Counted from the first letter of the stretch, positions 34,370-46,950 are shown. The stretch: DNA of 64,000 bases from Spinacia oleracea (GCF_020520425.1 NC_079492.1:104567157-104631156), one strand, 5' to 3'. A program made the numbers and translations. Notes: a model not told the origin generated them from the letters alone.

Positions 34370-35825
34370 TTACATAAAGTTGCATGGGAGTCTAGAAACA
34401 AGTTGTGCTTCCACCCCTTTTTGAATGCAAAAACTCAATATATGAAAGATAAATGAACCACTCTTAGCATTGTTAGAGTGACTAATAGAGATAGACTTGA
34501 TACGCGAAAGTGTGTCCAAGAATTCCTTATCTAATTCTCCAAACGTAGAGGAAGCAAAAGGGGTGAACTTATATCCGTTATCCTCATATTTAGACGCATA
34601 CTTCTTCTTTTTCTTCTCCACAACATTGTGCAAGGCCACCTCACGAGCCCAAGAACTCACACGCATACCAGCAGAGAGATGTCAGTCACATCCAAACATG
34701 CATCTTTACCTTGGAACCAATTAAATAGTAAAAGGTTTGCAGGTCTTAGTTCCTTCCCAGCCTATGAGAGGAAACCCATTGGAGCATCCTTATGCACCAT
34801 GATCCCAACTTTGGAACAAATATCAACAAGAATATCAAGCACCAAATTATGTCTGAACTTCACACCCACTTCACTAGAACAGTGGATAGCATGATCTCCC
34901 CATTGGTCCATCCGAGGAGCATTGCAACTCGTGCAAATACTACCTTCAGGGCAGAGGTATCGTGAGTCTGTAGCACATAGAGCGGAATTGACGGTGGTTC
35001 ATCCTCTACCCCAAACCATCAATAGGAATGGTGAACAGAAAATCTTGTGCATGCGGGGCACGGATACAACTGAGAACAACAACTTGTCTTGGGCTTAGCA
35101 TGTACCTAACAACGAGGTTTTTCTCAATGACACCAAAGTAACACTTTATCATCATCCGAGGGGGGGTGGGGAGGCAGAAGAGACAGTGGTGACAGAGAGA
35201 GCATCAACGTTGCAGAAAGCATTGAAAACATCAAGAGCATGCTGAAAAGAAGAGTTAGCGGAGACAATACCCATCTTTGACATAATCTTGGTCTGCAATG
35301 TGCTCGTTTTCATGCGGGGAGAAAGAAAAGCATAACGGATTAGATCCCCTACAGAAAGGATGCCAAGACCACATAACTTGATTGGGAGAGTGGCGAGCCG
35401 CCATTGCCAGTTACCGAACCCCGACCCTGAAGTAATAACAATCTTCTCCAAGGAGGTACGTAACGCCAGATCAAACTGAACTTGGGCATCCAAGAAAGAA
35501 AAGGGGAGCAAGTTCACAAAGCATATGACAATTTCGCAATCCAACACAATTTCGAATAAAAAGGAGCTCGCATTGGGGATCATTAAGGCTGTTAATTGCC
35601 TACATTAAGGCGATAATGTTAGAGATACTCTTCAAAGCCAGATCCCGACAGAAGCCTACGTCCAAACTGACAGAACCACCAAAAAGTTTGACACCATTAC
35701 GCGAGCAAGAGACATTTATTGTAAAAACACCCTACACCCTACCTCTAGGATCCTCCAGAGGCCAGAAAAGTTCAGTCTTGTCCACATTCAGGAACAAACC
35801 ACGAGTCGACCTATCAGTCCCGATG
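34370..35825 (-). pseudogene. RTE-like non-LTR reverse transcriptase, C-terminal fragment
   Basis: On the minus strand the broken frames follow the order of a well-known plant reverse-transcriptase family. They read GLFLNVDKTELFWPLEDPR (near 35800), then RLATLPIKLCGLGILSVGD (35152-35583), a QWGDHAIHCSSEVGVKFRH-type segment (about 34860-34930), and a C-terminus ending FHILSFCIQKGVEAQLVSRL (34370-34666). Several stops and frame changes show it is dead. The 5' part, including the catalytic RT core, is missing. The 5' break coincides with the ATT microsatellite. I assign the RTE clade from memory of similar plant proteins. Confidence 0.7.
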
Positions 35826-35826
35826 A

Positions 35827-36018
35827 TGTTATTATTATTATGATTATTATTGTTATTTATTATTATTGTTAATATTATTGTTATTATTTCTATTGTTGTT
35901 ATTATTATTACTCTATTTTATGATTATTTTTGTTTTTATTATTATATTGTTTTTTTTATTATTTTTATTATTATTAATCTTATTATTAATCTTATTGTTA
36001 TTATTATTATTATCATTA

Positions 36019-36053
<35 letters not shown>
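35827..36053. repeat. ATT-rich microsatellite
   Basis: Interrupted ATT/ATTATT trinucleotide tract ending in a pure run (about 36019-36053). It produces long artefactual ORFs of I, L and Y. Confidence 0.85.
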
Positions 36054-36054
<1 letters not shown>

Positions 36055-36322
36055 ACTACAAAAAATTGTACCATTAACGACGATAATTTCCGTCGCTAAA
36101 GGTCAATAATCGTTGATTAATGACGGGATATCCTGTTGCGAACCCGTCATAAAAGGGGGCCGTCGTTAATGGAAAATTCCGTTGTTAACCCGTCATAAAA
36201 GACATTTGTGACGGTTGTTCCCGTCTTTGTTTGGTTGTTAACCCCGTCACAAAAGGACTTTGCGACGGAATTTTTAACCCTTCGAAATTAGGTTGTCGTT
36301 AAAGATACAAATTCTTGTAATG
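36054..36322. mobile_element. CACTA-type MITE with TTA target duplication
   Basis: Left end CACTACAAAAAATTGTACCA and right end (reverse complement) CATTACAAGAATTTGTATCT are inverted repeats, and TTA flanks both sides (36051-36053, 36323-36325), the 3-bp duplication of CACTA elements. The 269-bp interior is made of repeated GACGG/CCGTC and CCCGTCATAAAAG words, typical of CACTA subterminal repeats. It sits at the edge of the ATT microsatellite. Confidence 0.88.
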
Positions 36323-36651
36323 TTATTACAAAAAAACGTGTAAACAGTTAACATAAAGTTAAGTTGGATGAGAGTCTACCACATATTAGATATACATTTA
36401 GATTTCCTCAACTAAAAGGCCCCCTAAAAGTATGTTGCCAAGAAAAGATCGTGGCTAGACTTACTTTTTGCTAAATACACCAATATTTTTTTGAAACATT
36501 TTTAGCTTGGCACTCGATAAGAAATCTTAATTTGTTTTGAAACTCATAAGATAAAATGATACTCAGTGTTTACTTCCTTGGTCCAACTAATTTCATTTTT
36601 CCTTATGATTTGTTTGATTAAACTTGTCTTAAATTACACATATTAGACCAT

Positions 36652-36890
36652 GTTCTGTTCACCTAGCTTATTTTCACTTATTTCATGAAAATTAAGTTCA
36701 GATAATTTCAGATAAGATAAGTTCAGAAAAAGTAAGAGTTGACCAAGTACAATTTATAACTAAAATAAGTTTTGATAAATTCTAATAAGTTCGGATAAGT
36801 TTAGATAAGTTCAGTTAAGTTCAGCTAAGTTCGGATAAATTCAAATAAGATAAGTCCAGGAAAAATAAGTGGAAATCAGGTGAATATAAT
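36652..36890. mobile_element. MITE-like inverted-repeat element, GTTCAGATAA-rich
   Basis: Left GTTCACCTAGCTTATTTTCA and right reverse complement TTCACCTGATTTCCACTTAT are imperfect inverted repeats. Internal tandem words TAAGTTCAGATAAGTT occur at least eight times. Target duplication not resolved. Confidence 0.55.
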
Positions 36891-37038
36891 GCAGCTTTAG
36901 AGTGTCTAAATTTTGTCTATCTGAAATATCTTTTTATTATGCCATTCAAGACCTATTTGTGAGTACACTTAAACTTTTTGTTGTTGTATCGTCGATAATT
37001 GTTTGAAATGAATTTAATCAAACATGGCATAAATTATA

Positions 37039-37293
37039 CTTCCTCCAATTTTTAATAATTGTACCATTTGGGTTTTAGCATTATTCTCATATTCTTATAT
37101 AGTTATTTTTTGTGATTTATATGTAAGGAAAAATATATTCATGTGGGATCTTGTTAGATTCGTCTCGAAATATATTTTCAAATTATCAAATTTTTATAAT
37201 TTTTTAAAATGTATAATGAGAGATATTAGTGGTTAAAATAGTGCATTGGCAAGCGTAAAATCTCAGATGGTGCAATTAAAAAAATGGAGGAAG
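37039..37293. mobile_element. Stowaway-like MITE, TA target duplication
   Basis: Left CTTCCTCCAATTTTTAATAA and right ATTAAAAAAATGGAGGAAG are inverted repeats flanked by TA. Inside, TTGTACCATTTG pairs with CAGATGGTGCAA. 255 bp. Confidence 0.85.
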
Positions 37294-37347
37294 TAAATTT
37301 TGAAGAAAAATGCTAACGAGCGCCTCTGAGACACTAATTAGAAATTA

Positions 37348-37662
37348 CTTTCTTCATATTTAAATAGGAGATACACTTGGTCGGGCACGAGTATTAACTA
37401 CGGAGTATTAAGGAAGAATAGTCGAATGAAATAAAATAATAAAACAAGTGGGTTGGGGTAAATATTTTAATCAAGTAAAATAAGTTGAGACCATTAAATT
37501 TTGAAGGAGTATTGGGTGAGAGGTTTATGAAATTAAATATTAATTGTTTAATGTGGTACTGGGGTTAGTGTATTATTTAGTTAATTAAAAATGACAAATA
37601 TATTTCCTATTTAAGTACGGTCGAAAATGACAATTGTATCTCCTATTTAAATACAGAAGGAG
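37348..37662. mobile_element. Stowaway-like MITE, TA target duplication
   Basis: Left CTTTCTTCATATTTAAATAG and right CTATTTAAATACAGAAGGAG are inverted repeats extending through AGGAGATAC/GTATCTCCT. Flanked by TA. 315 bp. Confidence 0.85.
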
Positions 37663-37735
37663 TATAATTTTCCTTTTTCTTTATTACCTTAAGTTCGGTA
37701 AATATGTTTGTTTCGTATACATTCCTTATTTATTA

Positions 37736-38089
37736 CTCCCTCCGTCTCTTTTTGTTTTTTACGTTTGGTATTTTTCACGCGTTTTAACGATTAATTAATT
37801 TGCATCGAGATTCCTCAATTTTTTTATTTAAACAAGATAAATTACGTTTATTTATAATGTTTTCACTTTTATCAAAATTCTGATATTGGGAAATGAGAAA
37901 ATTTTAATGTCCAAATGAAAAAGTGTGACAAATTAAATGACCCAATGAATTTAATTGGTTAAAATAATAATTGGACACAAATTTTGATAGAATACTAAGT
38001 CATTTATGTGATTATATAAAAAGTAATGTAAATAATATTTAGAAATACCCAAAAAGGAAAACGTAAAAAACAAAAAGTGACGGAAGGAG
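37736..38089. mobile_element. Stowaway-like MITE, TA target duplication
   Basis: Left CTCCCTCCGTCTCTTTTTGT and right ACAAAAAGTGACGGAAGGAG are inverted repeats, followed inward by TTTTTTACGTTT/AAACGTAAAAAAC. Flanked by TA. 354 bp. Third MITE in just over 1 kb. Confidence 0.88.
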
Positions 38090-38645
38090 TAGTTAATTTA
38101 TTTACTTGTTTTATAACTTTATGAAATATGTAAACCAGAATAAAAAGTAAGATCTCGATTTTTTTTCGAATTTTAAATGATCAGGTAATTTAAACGGACT
38201 AGTGATTATTAAAATATCCAAAATGATTAACCATAAGTCGAAGCTGACGTGTGAATATGTGATTATCCTGAGCGACAAAAAGTGGAGTCACTAACCGGCT
38301 AGCGAATGAGTTAGTGACAGCATGGAAAATGGGTGCACTTTGTAAGCTGTGCTGGAATTCAATAGTAAAGGGTAGTTTAGGAAACTTAAGTGGAGCAACA
38401 CCGACCATAATGGTGTGACTTTTGTTTAGAGACGGACAGACCAATGAGGTGACAGAGTATTGCTTAACAGCTGTCATAGTGGAGAGTGAGAGAAGGTTGA
38501 CCGTTGGATGAGGAGAGATAAATTATAAAGATCGCACGGTAAGGAGGGTGCTTCTTTGGTGATCAAGAAAGTGACGATTTTTTTTTTTTTTGGATGAAAA
38601 AATACAAGAAGTTAGGGTAGCCTTCTCTCAAGGTTGTACCCTAAC

Positions 38646-39149
38646 TTATCTAAAGATATAAAATAAAAAAAATTTACTGTCTATGTAGGGGTCAACATCT
38701 TGATGAGTCTGGATGTTATGACCTATTGCGGCAGCATAGTCTGCTGCGCGATTGGCTTCCCGATAAATGTGGCGAGAGGAAAAAGAGTCAAAATGTTGTA
38801 AAAGCTGATTGACACCTTTCATTAGCACCTGAATCTTCCATAGGCATTGAACTTGACCTTGTAAGATATTAAATATCAATAAATTATCACCTTCTATGAA
38901 AACATGATGAATGTTATGTTCAATTGCTAGTAGAAGGCCGTTACGAAGAGCCATAGCTTCGACAAGGAGAGGAGACAAAGTCCCAAGATTGTAGGATCTA
39001 CTAATAACATTATTACCTAGGTGGTCCCCAATAACCACCCCTGCTGTTCCAGAGTGGTGACGAACTGAACCATCAAAATTGAGTTTGAAAACACCTGGAG
39101 CAGGAGGTGTCCATGCTACGCGTATGGTGCTTGAAGGAGTCACAATAGC
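38646..39149 (-). pseudogene. LINE RNase H domain
   Basis: RVT_3-type RNase H with the expected acidic positions: FKLNFDGSVRHHSG (first Asp), EAMALRNGLLLA (Glu), IEGDNLLIFN (Asp) and IYREANRAADYAA (terminal D). This module would degrade RNA in RNA-DNA hybrids during retrotransposition. The frame is open to a stop at 38646 but its N-terminal connection is cut by the LTR insertion, so the gene is broken. Confidence 0.85.
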
Positions 39150-39154
39150 CTTGT

Positions 39155-42100
39155 TGTAACACCCCTAGAATTTGGACCTTTTATATAATCAAAAACCCTG
39201 TTTTTATTTCATAAAATCATCGTCCAAACCTTGGGAGTGTCACTGCTACATTTATTCTCCTTAGAAAATAAATGCAAAGCAACAAAACTATTTAAAACCA
39301 TTAAAGTCAAAATTAACTAAGTGATCTAAAAGGTGGCTCATAAAATATTACAACCAATTCTCATTAAATAAATAACAAAATCCAACTTAAAACTGAAATA
39401 GAAATTGTCTTTTGACTAGGTGGTTATTCTAAGCGTCTCCTCACTCGTAGCCAAATACCTTTACCAACCTGCAAAAATAAATAGAAAAGAGACAAGAGAG
39501 ACGAACTCCCAAAAATCAGATAAACTGAGTAATTCCAACTCCATCCCGTAAAATAAATAATTTCAGTTTGAAAACGTTTTGAGTAAATAAAATAAATAAG
39601 TAAACAACAAGTATCAATTTAATAATTTCATTATTAAACTTATCACATAAGATCAATATTAATTAAGTGAGGGAAAAAGAACGTTAAGGGTCACGCGTAA
39701 CCCTTAAAAATGGTCAAAGTAAAATGAGTACAGAATGTCCCTAGTGTGCACACCCCTCACTAATCAACTATGGGTCTCCGCGACCGCACACCAATAAAAT
39801 TAGGAGGAAGACTAAGCAGAAAGTTTAATACAGAATAATAGAAACCTACTAGAAGCCTACCGAGTCTCCACTAAAGTGCACCGATAGAACAACATCTAGA
39901 AGGGTAACTTGTTCCTAACCCTTACGAGCTTTTCCCTCTGATATTACACTTTACATAATTAGTATTTTAATAAGGCCCTTGTACATTATACGAGTAACAT
40001 ATATTACCAAATAATTATAAATCCCCCATTTACTATTAGATTAGAAGAATTGCCATTCATCTAGACCATCAGTAAATGTAACCTCATATATCTGCCAATC
40101 CAACAATGCATTACTGATGTTCTACCCATAATTGTGATCACGCCCAAGTCATGGGATCAAAAAATTATAGAACGAATAGTTATGTTTGCAAAATAATTGT
40201 AGTAGCACTATTTAGTAATAGTAAAATCAAGGGTTATAATAATAAAAAGGATGCTTTAGTATTATCACATTACTCATAAGTTAATTGACTAGTGCAACTC
40301 AAAGCCAAAGCTATAACAACACCAATATATATGACATATATGCTTAATTTATATCATATTATAACCACTATCAGTATGCAGGCTTGCGCCCAAAGTTGCA
40401 GAATATGAGCACTTCAAATAGACGAATAATTTTTTTCATAAAGGTAATTATAGTAGTTCAAATAAGCTTTTTATTATACTATTAGTATTAAAATGTTCAT
40501 AAACTCAAATCACATACTTCATATACATAACTCTTGATATCCCTAACACATAAAATCAGATAAATATATCCAAAATACATTTTTTAATGAGACCTAAAAT
40601 GATGGACATTAAAAATTACCTTAAGTGCGCGTAATCCGTACTTCGAATATCCTTCCATGATCTCTACGTTACTTTCGCCCAAAAGAATCCTATCAAGAAT
40701 CCTAAATTAATCTACTGTACTATTTTTAGATGCTATAATAATTAGTCGGAAGTTTTACAAAGGTTAAACTAAAATCGTTAACAAAGTTTGATCTTTTAAA
40801 AGCAAGTCAACCAATATTCTATTCGAGAAACGCCCCTGAGGTTTGCAAAAACGCACCAAATACCCTCGCGTCTTTTGAATCACATAATATACCCCTATTT
40901 TTGCCTAAGTTTGCACCAAATACCCCTAATCCGACCTTCCGTTAGTCTTCCGTTAAGTCATGTTTATAATTCACAGAATGCCCCTATTTATAAACTTATT
41001 GCACAATATAGACCTATTGCAGAATTTGATTCTAATGAAGCTATAAGGGCGTGGGGTTTATCATCTTTATGTAAGCAAACTACCAATCACCCCTCTTATA
41101 CGAATTAGTTAAAATCGGTAAAACTATACGCACTACCAAACCGTAATCAACAAATTTGGTCATCATAAATGGTGAAGATAATCTCTCAGTACAAATTGTA
41201 TCAAGATGACATTCTCAAATTAAGAAAAAACAAAAATTCAGCTTCATTGGTAATTCAAATAATCTTCTACAGCAAAATACATTTTATTTTCTCAGTAACT
41301 AATCCTCTCAGTACGTAACTAATCTATGTTTCCCACTAATTGTAGCCTTTACTTGTATTATTTCTCAACTGAGGATCCTATGCCTTATTTTTGGTTCCAG
41401 CAGCAGTAGAAGGTCAAGCTCGATTGTTGACCTGGGGCTCAGCAGGGTCTTCCACAAGCCCCCGAAGTCTTATTTTTCCTAGCATTTTCAAAGCTCTGGG
41501 TATAAACACCTTCACCTCCATTCTCCCAACCACTAAATGGTGGCACCTTTGCCCATGCCTCTTTGGCAAACCACCACCACCTTCACCTCCTTCTCCGACT
41601 CTGTAATAATCAAAGAAATTTGAAATGCTCAAACAACAAATCCAATAAGAAATTGATTGAGTTGAATTATACCATTAGCATAGTTCATCTATTAACAAAA
41701 CAACAATAACCTCTTTCCACAATTTGTTCACCTAATTTTGGAAGTTTGAAGTAAAATTAACGGCCTAAAATGAAGAAATTCATCTATTAACAAAACAACA
41801 ACACAACCTCTTTAAATTAATATCAAGAGAGAGGGAGAGAAAGAAGAATAGAGTGTGGTACCTCATGGCTAGCAACGAGCAGCAGATAACAACCACAACA
41901 AGAGTACTCCAATTTCCAACAAGGAAAGACAACAACAGCCCCAGCAACCTCAAAGACGAGGACGGTGGAGGCGAGCCCAAAAACCGAGCAAGAGGCGGTG
42001 ACACAACCCTCTCGCCGGTGGTGAGTGAGAAATTAGAGAAAAGGAAGAAATTAGACAAAATAAATTTGGGTTTTTGAGATTTCCATCAAAATCAATTCAC

Positions 42101-43185
42101 TCAATTAAAAAGGAAAATTTTAGAAAGATCGCCATATAGGATGAAGTGCAACTGGACAACCGATGGAGGCACGACCACCATTGACGGCGGTGGACGGGGA
42201 AGGAGAGATAATGAGCAACAATCTTACACCAACAACACTAAATTCAGTAACACTTAATCGATTGGGGATGGGAGATGACGGTGGCGACCGGGTCACCGAT
42301 GCCATCGACGGTGCAATTGAGGAAGTCGAACCCTAGGCCAGCGTTGGCGACGGTAGCGGGGGCGAAGGTGGTGACAACGGTGAAGAGTGGGAGGAGAGAG
42401 AAAGTTTGGGTGGGTTAAGTGGAATGAATGGGGATTTAAGCTAAGGATCGCGCCAAATAACACACAAGGGCAAAAATGTAAACTCGCAGACTAACGCCGT
42501 TAACTCAAAAGTGCATCTCATGAACAGAACGTAAAAATAGGGGTATATTATGTGATTCAAAAGACGCGAGGGTATTTGGTGCGTTTTTGCAAACCTCGAG
42601 GGCATTTCATGAAAAAACCGTATTCTATTTGAATCAAGTTACTAGTGCTTACAATTGAAAGAACGAACGTATGAAAACAATACTAACTTTCTAAAACTTT
42701 AAGAAATGTAATGTCAGGTTTCATTCGGTTACTCTTTATCTTTATTTAACAAAAACAAAACAACCAAAAATTGAAATCCACTTACAGGAAAAACACGAAC
42801 CAATTAGCAAGACGGGTCTGATGTTAGCGAGAGTTTGTAGAGAAAGGAATTGGGTTGCAGCTTTTAGCAATGATAATGGTGATCGATGACCCTACGGTAA
42901 GGGTTAAGATGGTGGTGAGATGTTGATGACGGCAGAGGAATTTTTGAGAGTTAACAATCCTTTAGAGTACGCACGGAAAAATGGATAGAATAGGATTAGT
43001 CTAGAATTAGGGTTTTAATTAACAAAATTTTAATTTTAGAAACATAATTAAATAATCTGAAACTATATTTTTTTTATATAGTTTATTTTAGTTAAATTTC
43101 CTTAAAACTTTTATTTTAAATCGTAAAATCATTGAAAATTCCAAAATAATTAATAAGAAAATACCCGAAAATTCGGGGTATTACA
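39155..43185 (-). mobile_element. Tekay-like solo LTR with 5-bp target duplication, carrying a MULE
   Basis: Plus-strand ends TGTAACACCCC and GGGGTATTACA. CTTGT flanks both sides (39150-39154 and 43186-43190). On the minus strand the LTR starts TGTAATACCCCGAATTTT, the same opening as the LTR at 44837. No internal region is present. Without the inserted Mutator-like element (40824-42620) it would be about 2.2 kb. Confidence 0.88.
40824..42620. mobile_element. Mutator-like element, non-autonomous, 9-bp target duplication
   Basis: The ends contain about 75 bp of near-identical inverted repeat, for example GAGGTTTGCAAAAACGCACC and ACCCTCGCGTCTTTTGAATC. TATTCTATT flanks both sides (40815-40823, 42621-42629), a 9-bp duplication typical of MULEs. 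The outermost few bases differ between ends. The interior has no transposase. A GC-rich stretch (41850-42410) with short ORFs could be captured host sequence, but I recognise no domain. Confidence 0.85.
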
Positions 43186-43905
43186 CTTGTGATGGGTGGG
43201 ATCAATCAACGAATCTAGATATGTGCGCAAATCCCATTCCGTGAATATTATAAAGGCTCTAGTGTAGATTCCCATTATTGACACAGGGGTCTGTCTGAAA
43301 ACGTAAGCGTTACGAGTTTTCCAGAGACTCCAAATAGATGTGATTATCTTCCTGGTCGGGAGGGTAACATTTTGTCGGAGTTCACGAAAAAGGGAAAGAA
43401 CAGAAGAAGAGCGCAGATGAGTACCTAGCCAACGAACTGAAGTTTCTGCTTCCCAATATTCTTTAGCCACAGGACTATGAAAAAAAAGATGATCTTGTGT
43501 TTCGTTCTGAGTAACACAAAAAGGGCAGCAATTAGGGATATCAATATGTCGATAAGATAAATTACCCCAAGTTGGGAGGCTATTATGCAATAATTTCCAG
43601 ACAAAAATCTTTAATTTCAGAGCAATGTCTAACTTCCATATCCAGGAAAATTCTCACTTGGAGGAAGAGAGAAAATTATGGGCTAACCATGCAGCGGATT
43701 TGACAGTGAAATCACCATTACTAGAGAAACCCCAACAAGGTTCATCTAGTATTTCAGTTGTTGGTAATGGGATACCTTTAATAGTTTGCACAACATTTGG
43801 TGGAAGTATCAGGGAGAGGGCCTGAATATCCCATGATCGGTCGTCGTTGATAAAGTGATTAACTGCAAGATCTAGATTTTGGATAACCGATGTATCCAAG
43901 TTCAA
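43186..43905 (-). pseudogene. LINE zinc-finger RVT region
   Basis: Two frames show the conserved plant LINE region: CWGFSSNGDFTVKSAAWLAH (43654-43905) and then CCPFC...ETQDHLFFHSPVAK, the CCHC-like zf-RVT motif (43190-43590). A frame change near 43630 separates them. The downstream part reads into the solo LTR target site. Confidence 0.8.
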
Positions 43906-44164
43906 ATAGGTGACAAGATTGGTTGAAAAACACCAATTATCTAGCCAGAAAAGGACATTGGATTTTGAGCCTATTTTCTATCTAATTCCTCTGAGAAGGA
44001 GGGGTCTGATTTGGAGGATTTTTTTTCATATCCAGGAATCCTTCGTATGGGGTTTACATTCAAAAAAAGTATGGTTACACAGGTATTTGGCATGGATTGC
44101 CTGTACCCATAGATTATTGTGATCAGTAATGACTTTCCAGCCTAACTTAGCCAAGAAAGCAGAG

Positions 44165-44826
44165 TTAAATGCATGCTTCTGTTTTACGTAAACCTAAACC
44201 TCCTTGGTTCTTAGGTTGACAAATCTTATCCCATGATATCAAAGGAATACCTTTCTTTTCTGGGGATTGTTTCCAGAACAAGTTTTGATTTATTTGATCT
44301 AAAGAGTTACAAGTTGTTTTAGGAAGGCGAGCAGTGGTCATAGCATAGGATGGAAGAGCCTCCAAGTGGCTTTGAATTAACAATGTTTTTCCAGCCTTAG
44401 AAACCAAATTAGAGGACCAACTATTCATTTTTTGCTCTGCTTTTACTACTAGATGTTGGAAATTCTGTTTGGTAAAGGACGTAGAGGTAAAGAGGACACC
44501 TAAATAACGACCCAGAAAAGATTTAGGTGTCATATTGAAAAAGCTTGCCAACTGTCGTTTTCTAGAATTGCTAACTAGTTTAGAGAAAACAATCGAGGAT
44601 TTTCAAAAGTTAATCAATTGTCCTGACATGGATGGAAAATCTGCGAGGATATCTCGTAGAGTGGCACAGGCTGTTGATGTAGCTTTGCAGAGTAATAAGT
44701 TATCATCTGCAAATAGTAAGCAAGGAATTGTAGGGGCATACAGGGTAGTTTTAAGTCCAATTCCATCTTTTCTGAGTTGTGAGTGCATAAGTAGCTTTCT
44801 AGATAAAACTTCCATGCAAATAACAA
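44165..44826 (-). pseudogene. LINE reverse transcriptase, C-terminal half
   Basis: Contains the catalytic FADD box (LLFADDNLLLCKA, 44603-44815) and the downstream region GRYLGVLFTS...NQNLFWKQS...GGLGLRK (44165-44551). Overlapping short frames at 44603-44826 and a change near 44570 mark frameshifts. The N-terminal RT motifs and the endonuclease are missing, cut by the LTR at 44837. Confidence 0.82.
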
Positions 44827-45465
44827 ACAGAGCAGGTGTAATACCCCGAATTTTTAAAACTCGATTAATTAAGCTTAATTATTTTTATTTAGCTTAAAAC
44901 CGTTTTAAATTCTAATTTCGAACTTCATTTTGATTAACGAAATTTTATTTGAATTTTAATATTGTTACACGATATATTATCTTTCAGGTTTTAAAATTTA
45001 AATTCATATTTCCGAGGTTAGTTATATTTTATATTTTATTTCGTCATTTATAAATAACTTAACGTTTTTATTAACGACAAATTTTATTCGAAAGTTAAAT
45101 TTATTTTTATTAGCACTTAAAAGAATTATTTTGAAAATTAAATTTACTCAAGTAAAATATTTTATTTTCAGATTAATGCCCAAAATAAGTAATTAAATTC
45201 TGAAAATTTATTAAATTCCTAAAATACCCTTATTTCACCCAAGAAACCAAAAATCAGTTTCTTCACCTTCTTCTTCTCCTTCACGTATCTCTTCACCATG
45301 AAAGTCAAACTCAACTTTCCATTTGTCATCTCCATTTTCATTCTCAAAGTGATTCAACAATTCATTGACACTAATCTGAAATTCAAAGCCATATTCATTT
45401 GACATTTGTCATCAAAACCTTGCAAATGAGCTCACTACATACATCAATGGACAATTCCCCATTGC

Positions 45466-45474
45466 TATAAATAG
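45466..45474 (+). promoter_or_regulatory. TATA box of the Tekay-like LTR
   Basis: TATAAATAG, about 630 bp into the LTR and upstream of the CT/CCACC-rich region, the position expected for the U3/R promoter. Confidence 0.5.
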
Positions 45475-46705
45475 CTGTGCAATCAGACTGAATTCCAAGC
45501 AAAAACAACCATCAACAAACAATAACCATTTCAATTTCAGGTTCAAATCCGATTTTGATTTTAATTTCTAATTTACCTCTTAAATTGAATTCAAACTAAA
45601 AACCACCACAACCACCACCGTGACTGCCGCCACCACCACCATTGACCGTTGCCACCACCGCGACAACCCACCACCACCACTCCCTTTGTCGCCCTCTCTC
45701 TCCCTCCTCCTCAATCGACCACCGCACACCCTTCGTCGCTCTCCCTCCTCCACGCACAGCCTCCCCTACCTCCCTCCTCAATCGACTCCCCTGCCATCTC
45801 TCCTCCGCGCTCAGCCACCGCGCCGCCGTTCTTGCGTGCCGCCTCCTCCGTGCAGCCCTCCTCCGGTCACAGACCCGCCGCCTAACCTCCTTCTTTTCTC
45901 CTCCCCCATCGTGCTTGCTCCTCTGCTTTTCTTTGCTTGGCCTTGCGCCCTTGCCTGCTTCACGTTCCAGGAACTAAGTTCCATTTTTGAACTTTGGGCT
46001 CCTTCCAAAATCTAAATCCTGGCCCAAGTTTTTGTTAGGTGAGCCTTATGGCCTTATTTCATTTTCAGATTTTACCCATTTATTTTGATACAATATTCAT
46101 GTTTTATAAAAGTAATTTTTGTTAAGCACTTTAACCTTAATTATAATATTATGAATTTTTATAATTATATATACATAAATGTATTTTGACATAAATCTAA
46201 TTTAATAATATTTTCATTAAATTATGGAATTATGTTTTAAAATCATTATTTATAAACTTATTACTTATAAAAATATCGATTTTAGATTATTTATCGATTT
46301 AATACTAATTCAATAATTTAATATTTTGAAAGAATTCGGACTCAGAGCTCAGGAAGAACGAACCAAACGAAAAGGCTTAGCAAATCGTGGGATTGAGGTA
46401 ACGGTTATTTCTAGTACCCGCAATCCCTTCGAAATGTATTTATGAATGATGTTATGAATGATTGATGTTTTATAATGATGTTTTATGATTTGCGGGATCA
46501 CAAGTATGATTTGATTGAATTATTTTACGATAATGCAGCTTTATGCAAAGCACTGATTCAATGAATTATTATTCCTGGAAGAAATGATTTTATGAAATAA
46601 CAAGATTTAATGATTTTATTGAACTATCCTGAATGAATGAGATTTTCCTCATTAATATCCCACTAAAAGAAATGTAAACATGATAAATGAAAGTGTAAGA
46701 ACTGG

Positions 46706-46950
46706 TCAAGTTCCCCTGTTATGGAGCCCAGGCTCCCCCTGATAAGAAGCACTGGCTTCCCCTGATATGGAACTAAGGTTCCCCATGATAAGAAGCACTG
46801 GCTTCCCCTGATATGGAACCAAGGTTCCCCCTGATAAGAAGCATTGGCTTCCCCTGATATGGAACCAAGGTTCCCCCTGATAAGAAGCACTGGCTTCCCC
46901 TGTTATGGAGCACTGGCTCCCCCTGTTATGAAGCACTGACTTCCCCTGTT
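46706..46950 (+). repeat. 46-bp minisatellite inside the LTR
   Basis: About five units, each made of two related halves: GAAGCACTGGCTTCCCCTGA and TATGGAACCAAGGTTCCCCCTGA. The halves GGAACC/GGTTCC and GAAGC/GCTTC are self-complementary, so every half can form a small hairpin. Confidence 0.85.

Larger units (their letters stand above)
38578..44836 (-). mobile_element. L1-type LINE, 5'-truncated, split by a solo LTR
   Basis: On the minus strand the order is RT palm with FADD box, RT thumb region, zinc-finger RVT domain, RNase H, short 3' UTR, then a poly(A) seen as a T-run at 38578-38591. This is the plant L1 ORF2 order with the C-terminal RNase H. A solo LTR (39155-43185) separates the zinc-finger and RNase H parts; removing it and one CTTGT target copy leaves the frame continuous. 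The 5' part is lost where the Tekay-like LTR begins at 44837. Several frameshifts lie in the RT portion. Confidence 0.85.

Noticed and set aside
35850-36099. Hydrophobic ORFs resembling membrane proteins
   Set aside because: Translations of the ATT microsatellite.
38199-38477. 92-codon minus-strand ORF beside the LINE
   Set aside because: No recognisable domain, and it lies beyond the LINE poly(A) tract with no gene context.
45600-46015. Protein-coding exon in the Tekay-like LTR
   Set aside because: CCACCACC-type low-complexity frames on both strands, within an LTR just downstream of its TATA box.
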